Shown here: positions 1 through 7,342 of the stretch, piece by piece
Numbering within the stretch: position 1 is the first letter of the stretch
Layout of the letters: the number at the start of each line of letters is the position of its first letter
NCBI GenBank assembly: GCA_964611755.1
Contig: CAZTBB010000034.1
Location: 1-18,353, forward strand
DNA from: CAZTBB01 sp964611755
GTDB lineage: Bacteria > Pseudomonadota > Alphaproteobacteria > Micavibrionales > Micavibrionaceae
DNA length: 18,353 nt
Direction: 5' to 3'
Notes under the pieces: generated by a model
Told to the model about the DNA's origin: nothing
Database searches by the model: none
Seen by the model: the letters and a program-made list of their open reading frames with translations, nothing else
Translations under genes and position numbers: made by a program

Positions 1-2
1 CG

Positions 3-497
3 GGCTTGAGTGGCCGTGACCTTGTTGTTGAAAAAGTGAAGAAATATCCTGTTTCATTCCAGACGCCAACATTTGTTGAAATCGAAGTAATCAATGATAA
101 TGACGATGAAGAGGATGAAGAAACAGGCAAGGCCTCAGGCAAAAAAGGCGGTGGCTCTAAAGGCCAAAAGCTTGGTAAAGAAAATGGAGGTCTTATGGCC
201 GCAGCCTTCGCTAGCCTGGCAGAAGGCGTGATTCCGGACCTTGGTCAAATCAAGCAAATGGTCGTCATGGGCACAGAAATCGCAGCCGAAGCCTTTGAAA
301 GTGTGTTTAACAAGCTGACAGAACAAATCAGCAAGGCAAAAATCGGTGCCACAGATCTATTGGCACAGGCAGGCAAGTTTATTACGAAATACACGCCGCC
401 GGCCTTCATGGAGCCAACAGGCAACGAGGATGCAAATTACAAATACGATGCCGAGAAAAATGCCGATATTGGCTATAGCTCGCCCGGACTTGGATAA
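3..497 (+). CDS. C-terminal part of an unrecognised protein (5' end outside window)
   Basis: The reading frame is open from the left edge of the window to the TAA at 495-497, so this is most likely the last ~164 codons of a longer gene. A TTG at position 6 could serve as a start, but no ribosome binding site is visible and the frame has no stop before it. I do not recognise the family. The visible part begins with a short hydrophobic/basic segment, then a strongly acidic stretch (about residues 31-40 from the TTG), then a Gly/Lys-rich linker, an Ala-rich probably helical segment (about 64-125) and a polar tail with several Asn and Tyr. There is no membrane segment or Cys pair. The low-complexity acidic-to-basic switch resembles an interdomain linker. 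It is followed by two hairpins, the second probably its terminator. Confidence 0.55.
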   Translation, partial: GLSGRDLVVEKVKKYPVSFQTPTFVEIEVINDNDDEEDEETGKASGKKGGGSKGQKLGKENGGLMAAAFASLAEGVIPDLGQIKQMVVMGTEIAAEAFESVFNKLTEQISKAKIGATDLLAQAGKFITKYTPPAFMEPTGNEDANYKYDAEKNADIGYSSPGLG

Positions 498-519
498 ATA
501 AAAACTACCGATAAGAATT

Positions 520-542
520 TATTAACCTTTCCGAGGTTAATA
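520..542 (+). other. 9-bp perfect hairpin downstream of the first gene
   Basis: TATTAACCT (520-528) and AGGTTAATA (534-542) are perfect inverted repeats around the 5-base loop TTCCG. The hairpin lies 22 bases after the stop codon and has no T-run, so it is not a standard intrinsic terminator. It could stabilise the mRNA 3' end or act as a protein-binding palindrome. Confidence 0.45.
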
Positions 543-572
543 TGAAATCACTCCAATCATTCATAAAGGAAG

Positions 573-605
573 CACCATCTGGATTTTCAGATTGGTGTTT
601 TTCTT
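573..605 (+). terminator. Rho-independent terminator of the first gene
   Basis: CACCATCTG (573-581) pairs with CAGATTGGTG (588-597) with one bulged base and a 6-base loop. It is followed directly by TTTTTCTTT. The stem plus T-run fits an intrinsic terminator reading on the plus strand, about 75 bases after the stop codon at 497. It separates that gene from the rhomboid gene starting at 652. Confidence 0.75.
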
Positions 606-651
606 TGCTTGGGCTTTACTTAAATCTCAATTCGATTTATCTCCTTAAAGC

Positions 652-1425
652 ATGAGTGATGATCAAGAGAAAAACGGAAAACTAAACGGCACAAACGGTC
701 ACGATAAAGAGGCCGATGTTATTCGTTTTCCCTCGCTCGCCGAGCGCGACCGTATCCGCAAAGAACAAGAGGCACAGGAAAATGCCTGGCGTACGCAATA
801 TCAAGCCGGGCGCTCAGGCTCCGATGCTCCCTTTTTCAATATGAGCCGCATCCCTCCCATGACCATTGCACTTATGGCACCGATGATCCTTATTTTTCTG
901 GCATCCGCTCTGTTTCTGGATCACGGGCAAAAACTCTGGCTGTTCCATACATTCGGATTTATTCCGGCGCGTTTTACAATTGAATTCGATATACTTGCGC
1001 CTGTGGGGCTGCTTACCCATGTCTTTATTCATTCCGGCATCATGCATATTGCCTTTAATGCGGTGATGCTGCTCGCACTCGGCAGCTTTATAGAACGCCA
1101 ATATGGCCCGGTATACTTTTTAAAATTCTTTTTCTTATCTGTGCTGGGCGGTGCCCTCTTTCATTTTGCTGCGCTAAATTTCTACTCGACCGTACCAGTT
1201 GTCGGCGCATCCGGCGGCATTAGCGGGCTTTTTGCCGGTGTTCTGATGTTGATGTACCGCTCCGGCATGATGGGCCCCTTGGCGCGCAAAGGGCCATGGC
1301 CGTTGATCGCCTTTTGGATTGGCTTGATGCTGCTTATGGGGCTAATGGCCGGCGGCAATGTCGCTTGGCAAGCGCATTTAGGCGGCTTCCTGACAGGATT
1401 GTTGCTGGTCAAATATCTACGCTAG
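652..1425 (+). CDS. Rhomboid family intramembrane serine protease
   Basis: This 257-residue membrane protein fits the rhomboid family, which cleaves membrane-spanning substrates inside the lipid bilayer. Residues 1-65 are a polar, charged cytoplasmic extension; hydrophobic segments then lie at roughly 70-90, 114-145, 153-175, 182-202, 216-232 and 238-255, consistent with the six-helix core. The catalytic Ser187 sits in GASGG (185-189) and the partner His242 in WQAHLGG. The H-x4-H-x3-N pattern of the second core helix is present as His127, His132 and Asn136. All key residues are intact, so the enzyme should be active. The ATG at 652 has no strong Shine-Dalgarno. The gene stands alone after a terminator and runs convergently into the pilin-like gene, with only 8 bases between stop codons. 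The substrate cannot be told from sequence. Confidence 0.93.
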   Translation: MSDDQEKNGKLNGTNGHDKEADVIRFPSLAERDRIRKEQEAQENAWRTQYQAGRSGSDAPFFNMSRIPPMTIALMAPMILIFLASALFLDHGQKLWLFHTFGFIPARFTIEFDILAPVGLLTHVFIHSGIMHIAFNAVMLLALGSFIERQYGPVYFLKFFFLSVLGGALFHFAALNFYSTVPVVGASGGISGLFAGVLMLMYRSGMMGPLARKGPWPLIAFWIGLMLLMGLMAGGNVAWQAHLGGFLTGLLLVKYLR

Positions 1426-1433
1426 ACATAGTT

Positions 1434-2600
1434 CTAGTTTTTCTGACAATACAATAAAACAGCATGCAATGGATTATTAGGGATTGTTGTGGCTGTGGCA
1501 TCCCCTTTATGCCCCAGAGCGGAGCCTGTGGTTATCGCTCCGCTTGAAGACACGCCGCCATTCTCATCAATCCCTACGGCATTTGTCCCTCCGTCCAGAT
1601 CAAAGTTACCAGCCTGCTGCCACGTCGGAAGTGTATGTGTATGATTTGGTATATCCGCAGCAGTCAGTGTAATATCAGAGCCGGCTAACGCGCCATTATC
1701 GGCGATTGGCTCAGCTTGAGCGGAGCCCTTTGGAAAACGATCAATCAAGGGCGCAAATCGGGTCCAACCAGCAGGGCAATTTGTTAAGTTAAAACCGACA
1801 ACAGCCCCCGGCGGAACAATAACATCTGGATTAATGAGTGACTCCCCTTGAAATATGAGAAAATCATCAAAAAACTGTGTTCCTGCCTGTTCGGAAAAAT
1901 TGATCGTACGCAAAAATCTTGTATCATCATTACAATTTTCTGCATCATATGTCGCACCGGCTGGTGCTGGTGCCGGCGGAGGCGGTGTGACTGCACCGGG
2001 ACATGCTGCGCCTGCAACCCCTTGCAATGTTATTGCACCAAGGCCGGATGGACCGTGGCTGACCACTACATAATGACCTTGATTTGGAATATTAAGAAGG
2101 GACAGGCCTCCTGAGTCAACTACACTGATCGCCCCGGCGCCTGCCACAAACCCTCCAGGGGAGGCCAGAGCCTCTGTAACGGCATATTTGAAACGATTTC
2201 CCCAAGCATCCGCGGCATATTCATCAGGAATACTCAAGGCTCGCGTTGGAATCGAGCCTATCCGCACGCCGCCTACAGATATTGTCTCCCCGGGCACAGG
2301 AGCCAGCGTGCAAACCCCGCCACTGTCTTCTGTTCCAAACCCCGCTGTATCGGGGGCAACATTAACATCAGCTGGGCACGGATATTTTTGATTAATGTCT
2401 AAATATTGCTGGAGCGCCTCTTGGATAATTTCCAGACGGTTTTCGGTTTCTTTCTTGAGCTGTGTACTCTGGTAAATCACCAGACTGGAGGCAAGAGATC
2501 CAATGATCAAGCCGCCGATAATCATCACAACGGCGATTTCAACCAGCGTAAAACCGCTCTGATCCCTGATTTTCAAAAATGGCGATAATCCCCTCTGCAT
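1434..2600 (-). CDS. Pilin-like protein with phage tail-collar-like C-terminal domain
   Basis: The frame stays open to 2729, but I place the start at the ATG at 2598-2600 because GGGAG lies 8 bases upstream; this gives 388 residues. Residues 11-45 are a type IV prepilin signal: cleavage at G16/F17, FTLVE with the canonical Glu at mature +5, then a hydrophobic helix. Residues 46-250 form a globular domain beginning KYPCPAD and containing IPTRALSIPDEYAADAWGN. It is clearly homologous to the same region of the giant protein at 7343-10300. A Pro/Ala linker lies at 205-214. Residues 265-388 resemble phage tail-collar/microcystin-dependent domains: CPAGW (275-279), RFPKG (288-292), IPNHTHTL (317-324) and the ending NNPLHAVLLYC. 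Export through a type IV pilus or type II secretion pathway is inferred; no assembly gene lies nearby. The fusion suggests a minor pilin displaying a binding tip. Confidence 0.85.
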   Translation of the reverse strand: MQRGLSPFLKIRDQSGFTLVEIAVVMIIGGLIIGSLASSLVIYQSTQLKKETENRLEIIQEALQQYLDINQKYPCPADVNVAPDTAGFGTEDSGGVCTLAPVPGETISVGGVRIGSIPTRALSIPDEYAADAWGNRFKYAVTEALASPGGFVAGAGAISVVDSGGLSLLNIPNQGHYVVVSHGPSGLGAITLQGVAGAACPGAVTPPPPAPAPAGATYDAENCNDDTRFLRTINFSEQAGTQFFDDFLIFQGESLINPDVIVPPGAVVGFNLTNCPAGWTRFAPLIDRFPKGSAQAEPIADNGALAGSDITLTAADIPNHTHTLPTWQQAGNFDLDGGTNAVGIDENGGVSSSGAITTGSALGHKGDATATTIPNNPLHAVLLYCQKN

Positions 2601-2640
2601 GATAGCACTCCCAATATTTCTAAAATGATTCAGCGCCGAC

Positions 2641-2649
2641 ATTATAACA
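2641..2649 (-). promoter_or_regulatory. Extended -10 promoter for the tail-collar pilin gene
   Basis: On the minus strand this reads TGTTATAAT, a perfect TATAAT hexamer with the TGn extension, about 41 bases upstream of the ATG at 2600. No good -35 is seen at the expected distance (TTATCG at best), which is tolerated with an extended -10. The site lies within the left arm of an inverted repeat shared with hemC. Confidence 0.5.
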
Positions 2650-2697
2650 GAGCTTTTCAAAAGCGATAAAGCGTGTTTTCTTATTGCTCTGTAATAA
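2642..2697. promoter_or_regulatory. Inverted repeat in the divergent pilin/hemC promoter region
   Basis: TTATAACAGAGC (2642-2653) and GCTCTGTAATAA (2686-2697) are inverted copies matching at 11 of 12 positions, separated by 32 bases. The left arm contains the minus-strand TGTTATAAT. The right arm gives a poorer plus-strand equivalent, TGTAATAAC, which would place the hemC transcript start near 2705. This may be a symmetric divergent promoter or a regulator binding site coupling the two transcripts. Confidence 0.45.
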
Positions 2698-2722
2698 CCC
2701 ACGAACAGATATGACAATATCC

Positions 2723-3700
2723 ATGGCAAAAAAGATCATTAAACTTGGAACACGCGGCTCACCTTTAGCGCTGGCACAGGCCAATATGGTGAAAACTCTG
2801 ACTGAGACAGCAGTGCCTGACGTTGAGATCCAGATCACAATCATCAAATGCAATGCCGATTGGACACCCAAACAGGGCGAAGTTGCTCTGGATGAACATA
2901 AAGGCGGCAAGGGGCAATTTGCCAGCGAAATAGAGGCACATCTCCTAAACGGCACGATTGATGCGGGCGTGCATTCCATGAAGGACATGGATTCTTTTCT
3001 ACCTGATGGGCTTCATATTCCCGTCATGCTGGAGCGTGAAGATCCGCGGGATGCTCTTTTGCTCTCCCCTGCAATTGCCAAACAGAATACAGCCAATAAT
3101 AGCCAAAATATTTTTGATTACATCCCACAGAATGCAACAGTTGGAACAACAAGTGTCCGCCGCAAAGCCTTCCTGTTGGAAACACGTCCAGACCTCTCCA
3201 TTACCGTTTTTCGCGGCAATGTTGAAACCCGCATTGAAAAATTAAGAAACGGGCAAGTTGACGCCACTTTCTTAGCCGTGGCCGGGTTAAATCGCCTTGG
3301 CCTCTCAAACCATATCAATCATATTATCCCGATTGAAGACATGCTCCCAGCCTGCGGTCAGGGGGCTGTCGGGATTGAAACACACAAAAGCAGGGATGAT
3401 ATTTTATCCATTTTTAGCCAAATAAATAACACGTACACCCTGTTATGCGTCAGCGCAGAAAGAGCCGCTCTTCAAGTTTTGGATGGATCATGCCATACCC
3501 CGATTGGTGCGCATGCCACACTCGCAGATAATCATCTAACGCTAAGGCTAAAGCTTGCCACCCTCGATGGGCGGCAAACAGCCCGGCTTGAAGCCACAGA
3601 ACCCTGCCAAACAATAGAACAGGCTGAAAATATTGGCAGAACTCTCGCCACTACACTCAAGGCCTCGGCCTCAACAGACATTCTTGAGAGCCTCAAATGA
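2723..3700 (+). CDS. hemC: Hydroxymethylbilane synthase (porphobilinogen deaminase)
   Basis: This cytoplasmic enzyme joins four porphobilinogen molecules into hydroxymethylbilane on a covalent dipyrromethane cofactor. Family signatures run in order: LGTRGSPLALAQ at the N-terminus, HKGGKGQFASEIE, HSMKDMDS (the substrate/cofactor loop with the conserved Lys-Asp), the REDPRDAL block, GTTSVRRK, FRGNVETR, and LPACGQGAVGIE. The cofactor-attaching Cys257 sits in DGSCHTPIGAHA. The length of 325 residues is normal. I favour the ATG at 2723, which leaves eight residues before GTRGS as in other alphaproteobacterial HemC proteins. The ATG at 2711 is possible, and neither has a clear Shine-Dalgarno. Its stop overlaps the hemD start by four bases (ATGA), indicating translational coupling. 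It is the first gene of a four-gene operon. Confidence 0.96.
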   Translation: MAKKIIKLGTRGSPLALAQANMVKTLTETAVPDVEIQITIIKCNADWTPKQGEVALDEHKGGKGQFASEIEAHLLNGTIDAGVHSMKDMDSFLPDGLHIPVMLEREDPRDALLLSPAIAKQNTANNSQNIFDYIPQNATVGTTSVRRKAFLLETRPDLSITVFRGNVETRIEKLRNGQVDATFLAVAGLNRLGLSNHINHIIPIEDMLPACGQGAVGIETHKSRDDILSIFSQINNTYTLLCVSAERAALQVLDGSCHTPIGAHATLADNHLTLRLKLATLDGRQTARLEATEPCQTIEQAENIGRTLATTLKASASTDILESLK

Positions 3701-4419
3701 ATAAAGTGCTTCTCACACGTAGCGCGGAAAGCAATAAAGCCTTCATCGACGCATACCCTCACTATGATTACGCCAGCGCCCCTCTTTTGACCATCACGCC
3801 GCGCATAGTGGCCATACCGGATGTTCAAAACAATCACGCACTTGTTTTTACCAGTGCAAACGCAGTGAGAATATTCACCGATCTGGCTGAAGAACAGCTC
3901 AATAGCTTCCGTAATCAGCCCGCATTCACTGTCGGGGCCGATACGGAAAAAGCCTGTCGTGAGGCGGGTTTTGGAGACATTAGAAATGCAGACGGCCATG
4001 CCGAAAACCTGATAGAGCTGTGTAAATCAAACCGATCATATGATTATTTATATATTTGCGGGGTTTACCGCGCGCATGACATTGAATCCGCACTGAAAGC
4101 TGCACAAATCCAATGTAGCAGCATTGAAGTATACGAAGCAAAAACCGCCCAGAAACTGAGTGATGATACGATTGATGCGCTTCAAAAAAGGGATATAGAA
4201 GCGGCGTTGTTTTTCTCGAGACGTACAGCCCAGTGCTTTGCTGAGCTTATCTTACGAGACAATCTTCAAGACATGCTGGGCCACATAAAACTCTTGTGCA
4301 TTAGCACGGCTGTGCTAGAGTGCCTGCAAGATTTACAGTGGAAAGATACGTACATTGCCGAGCGCCCCAATAGAGAGCATATGGCGGCGCTGTTAGAACA
4401 AGCAATGCACGATCATTGA
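3697..4419 (+). CDS. hemD: Uroporphyrinogen-III synthase
   Basis: This 240-residue protein fits the HemD family, which inverts the D ring and closes hydroxymethylbilane to uroporphyrinogen III, the product step after HemC. HemD proteins are poorly conserved, but the recognisable elements are present: the start VLLTRS (4-9), FTSANAVR (51-58), VGADTEKA (79-86) in the hinge region, YLYICGVYRA (117-126), FFSRRTA (172-178) and CISTAV (201-206). These form the expected two alternating domains. The start codon overlaps the hemC stop by four bases. It ends 18 bases before the likely start of the mitofilin-like gene. Position after hemC and the motif set make the assignment firm despite the low overall conservation of the family. 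Confidence 0.93.
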   Translation: MNKVLLTRSAESNKAFIDAYPHYDYASAPLLTITPRIVAIPDVQNNHALVFTSANAVRIFTDLAEEQLNSFRNQPAFTVGADTEKACREAGFGDIRNADGHAENLIELCKSNRSYDYLYICGVYRAHDIESALKAAQIQCSSIEVYEAKTAQKLSDDTIDALQKRDIEAALFFSRRTAQCFAELILRDNLQDMLGHIKLLCISTAVLECLQDLQWKDTYIAERPNREHMAALLEQAMHDH

Positions 4420-4437
4420 GGTTTAATGGAGTTGAAT

Positions 4438-6216
4438 ATGGCTGATAAGAAGACAATACCAAACGGCGAAGAAATTATTGAGCGTTTTGGCGGCATCCGC
4501 CCGATGGCAGGAAAGCTGGATGTACCTGTAACAACAGTTCAGGGTTGGAAAAAGCGTAATGCCATTCCAAAGCGCCGCGAGCAACAGATCATTCAAGCCG
4601 CACAAGAACATAATATCGAACTCTCCGACCTTATGGATCTGGCCGCCAAACAAGCCAATGAAAATGCCAAGCCGGCCATGCCCGCATCCAACAAGGCTCA
4701 GATCGAAGTCACTCCAAACAATGCTGATTCTGATGTGACCAATATCACGAGCACAGCTGCAGAAGACGACAATGATATAACCGTAGAGCCGGAAATTGAT
4801 CCCGTGCCAGAGAGCCCAACACATAATGAAAATCAGCCGAGCGCTCCACAGCAAATCTCTGCTCAGACCAATGCAGCGCAGGCAGATAAAAAGGAAGCTG
4901 AGCCCAGAAAAGAAGAGCCGTTGCGCCCGCGTGCCAGCGCGCAGATTTTAGAGAAAGAAAATAAATCCATGCAAAACAGCATGGTTCTTTATTCCGTGCT
5001 AAGCCTTGGGGCATTTGCATTAGCCGGGGCCGCCTTGTGGTTCTCCCTTCAAGCATCGCCGAATGTAGCTCAGGTTCAGGAAGATATTGCAAAAATCGAA
5101 GCAGAGGTTGAAAAAGTTGAAGAAACACAATCTTTATTTTCCAACATGATCCCTGAGGATTTGGAGGCGCAAATCAACAGCGTCAAGGAACAAGCCGTTC
5201 AGGCCCAAGAGAGCGTTACACAAGCTCTTGAAAAAGCTGAACAAATATCCAATGATGTTTTGGGCGAGAATGCAGGAACAATTCAAGAGCGCTTAACAAA
5301 GCTTGAGCAGAGCATCGCCGAGATTTCGGCGACACCGGAATTACAAAACCTGACTGGCCGTGTGCAAGAGCTACAACAAAGCCTGCTCGGGCAAGATCAA
5401 TTGGCCAATTCCGTTTCCGAGCTCAGCGCCATTGTCAGTGGTATGCAAGGTCAAATGGATAATTTGGAGCCTGTTCTCGATCAAGCGCGGGATCAGAGCA
5501 CATCTCTTGGGCAAACATTAGAAGGTGTCCCGAGCAACGATCTGAAAGCAGCCGCCATGCTGATCGCCCTTTCGCAATTTAGAGGCGCGGTTAATCGTGA
5601 TAAAGAGCCATTTGAAGAGGATCTCGTTCTATTGATGAATCTTGTCGGACAAGATGATCCTGCCCTTCAACAAAGCCTTGAGCAATTAGCGCCACATGCG
5701 GATGATGGCGTCTTAACGCTGAACGGCCTCTCGCGTGAGCTCAGAACCATGACGGGCGATATCGTGGTCGCCTCATTGAAAGGCGAAGACATTTCTCTGG
5801 AAGAACGGGCACAAGCACGCATGAATGAGTTATTTGCCGTTGAAAAGGACGGAGAACTCATCACAGGAACACCGACACAGGCCAAGCTGGATCAAACTCA
5901 AAAACTCCTTGATCAGGGCGATTTGTCAGGGGCCATTGCCATAGCTCAAACACTACAAGGACCCGCAGCCGATGCAGCAGCGCCATGGTTACAACAGGCG
6001 CGGGCAAGCCTGCTGGCGAAAAACGTTCAAAACATGCTCGGTCAGGCCGTTAATTTAAATGGATTTTCTCCATCAAGCCTGAGCAATATCGGACTGGGTG
6101 ATTTAAGTGCAAGCGGCTCTGAGCTTATTCAAAACAAAGATCTCGGAATTAACATTCTCAGCCGTCCGACAATGGAACCTATGGGTCTATCTCCCAAGAC
6201 GTTTAATCAACCCTAA
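4438..6216 (+). CDS. Mitofilin/Mic60-like membrane protein with N-terminal HTH-like domain
   Basis: I choose the ATG at 4438 (592 residues) because GGAG ends six bases before it; an ATG at 4426 is in frame. About residues 8-65 form a compact helical domain (ERFGGIRPMAGKL, then PVTTVQGWKKRNAIP) resembling the helix-turn-helix-like 'carph-isopro' domain of alphaproteobacterial proteins. A long acidic, Pro/Gln-rich linker follows (about 75-175), then one membrane segment at about 182-205. Residues 210-350 are Gln/Glu-rich heptad-like coiled coil, and the C-terminal 220 residues are helical with a mitofilin-like end. In Alphaproteobacteria, Mic60 homologues that help shape inner-membrane folds are encoded next to hemY in heme operons, as here. 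The N-terminus should be cytoplasmic and the coiled coil periplasmic. Whether the N-terminal domain binds DNA is unknown. Confidence 0.82.
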   Translation: MADKKTIPNGEEIIERFGGIRPMAGKLDVPVTTVQGWKKRNAIPKRREQQIIQAAQEHNIELSDLMDLAAKQANENAKPAMPASNKAQIEVTPNNADSDVTNITSTAAEDDNDITVEPEIDPVPESPTHNENQPSAPQQISAQTNAAQADKKEAEPRKEEPLRPRASAQILEKENKSMQNSMVLYSVLSLGAFALAGAALWFSLQASPNVAQVQEDIAKIEAEVEKVEETQSLFSNMIPEDLEAQINSVKEQAVQAQESVTQALEKAEQISNDVLGENAGTIQERLTKLEQSIAEISATPELQNLTGRVQELQQSLLGQDQLANSVSELSAIVSGMQGQMDNLEPVLDQARDQSTSLGQTLEGVPSNDLKAAAMLIALSQFRGAVNRDKEPFEEDLVLLMNLVGQDDPALQQSLEQLAPHADDGVLTLNGLSRELRTMTGDIVVASLKGEDISLEERAQARMNELFAVEKDGELITGTPTQAKLDQTQKLLDQGDLSGAIAIAQTLQGPAADAAAPWLQQARASLLAKNVQNMLGQAVNLNGFSPSSLSNIGLGDLSASGSELIQNKDLGINILSRPTMEPMGLSPKTFNQP

Positions 6217-6242
6217 GCCTGTGAAGGATATGAACCTGAAAA

Positions 6243-7325
6243 ATGATCAAAGCTCTTAGCCTATTCCTGAAAATATCACTGATAGTCGCTGCGACTATCT
6301 GGATTATGGGGCAAGAAGGCCAGATCATCTTGCAATGGAATGACTATCGTTTTTTTATTGATTCAGGCTTCTTTATATTACTCACGTTAATTGCCGCCGC
6401 TCTGATTATTTTACTGGATCGCATATGGCGTTACGTGATTAATTTCCCGCAACTCTTTGGCCGTTATCGCCGTGAGATCAATCACCAAAAGGGCCTGAAG
6501 GCACTGACATCTGGCCTCACAGCTGTTGCCGCCGGTGATACAAAACGCGCCGTAGACCAAGCCAAAAAAGCCATGGCACATCTGCCGCAAAACACATCAT
6601 TGGCGCTTTTATTGCAGGCCCAAGCCGCAAGGCTGGACGGGCGCGAAGATGATGCCCGCAAGAGCTTTGCCGGATTATTAGAGCATGAAGAAACGGCCTT
6701 TCTTGGTATTCGCGGCCTTTTACAATCCGCTCTTGATGCCGGAAAGAAACAAGAAGCTCTGGGGTTTGCCAGAAAAGCCCGGGAAAAATATCCAAAACAA
6801 AAATGGATCCATGAGACCCTCTATTCTCTTGAAAAAGATCTCGGACAATGGCAAGACGCCGAAAAAACTCTTCTACGCTTTCCGAAGCTCGGCATACAAA
6901 ATAAAGAGGGTATTATCCCCGAGCAGCTCTTCTTGCTGAGAAAAGCCGCACAAGCCTATCAACAAAACGGAGACGGATCCCAAGCACTCAAAACGCTCAA
7001 AAAGGCACATAAAATTGCCCCCTATGACTCACTCACCGCCTCCGAGCTTATTCGTCATTATCTGGACAAAAATAAACGTCAGGCGGCGACTACTGTTTTC
7101 AAGAAAACATGGAAACACATGCCTTCCGATATTTTGGCCGCGCAGTGGCATGATTTAATGCCGCCCTCATATCAGGGCAAACCAGCCAAGATTATGGGGT
7201 GGTATGAAAAACTAATCGCCATGGATGAAGAGGCAGCGCCGGCCTATCTTGCCGCCGCCAATGCGGCAAAAGAAATCGGCCTGGATGGCCAGGCCGATCG
7301 TTATATCTCTATGGCACATTCCTAA
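6243..7325 (+). CDS. hemY: HemY-like TPR membrane protein
   Basis: This 360-residue protein has two hydrophobic helices near the N-terminus (about 5-22 and 41-58) separated by the short WNDYRFFID segment. A basic stretch and a long helical region of TPR-like repeats follow (about 85-355; for example DARKSFAGLL and KYPKQKWIHETLYSLEKDLGQWQDA split over adjacent repeats). This is the architecture of the proteobacterial HemY found at the end of hem operons. It is distinct from the protoporphyrinogen oxidase of Gram-positive bacteria that shares the name. Its biochemical role is unsettled; it is thought to help heme synthesis at the inner membrane. The start at 6243 has only a distant AAGGA, about 15 bases upstream. 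It ends the operon and converges on the giant pilin-like gene with 17 bases between stops. Confidence 0.88.
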   Translation: MIKALSLFLKISLIVAATIWIMGQEGQIILQWNDYRFFIDSGFFILLTLIAAALIILLDRIWRYVINFPQLFGRYRREINHQKGLKALTSGLTAVAAGDTKRAVDQAKKAMAHLPQNTSLALLLQAQAARLDGREDDARKSFAGLLEHEETAFLGIRGLLQSALDAGKKQEALGFARKAREKYPKQKWIHETLYSLEKDLGQWQDAEKTLLRFPKLGIQNKEGIIPEQLFLLRKAAQAYQQNGDGSQALKTLKKAHKIAPYDSLTASELIRHYLDKNKRQAATTVFKKTWKHMPSDILAAQWHDLMPPSYQGKPAKIMGWYEKLIAMDEEAAPAYLAAANAAKEIGLDGQADRYISMAHS

Positions 7326-7342
7326 GATCTATCCCACGAACC

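Noticed and set aside
2684..2722. TTG at 2684 as hemC start
   Set aside because: It lies inside the inverted repeat and upstream of the predicted transcript start, and it adds residues not seen in the HemC family.
2601..2729. Longer start for the tail-collar pilin-like protein at 2729 or 2642
   Set aside because: The longest form overlaps the start of hemC and puts over 55 residues before the prepilin cleavage site. The ATG at 2600 has a good GGGAG and leaves a 16-residue leader, the same as in its paralogue.
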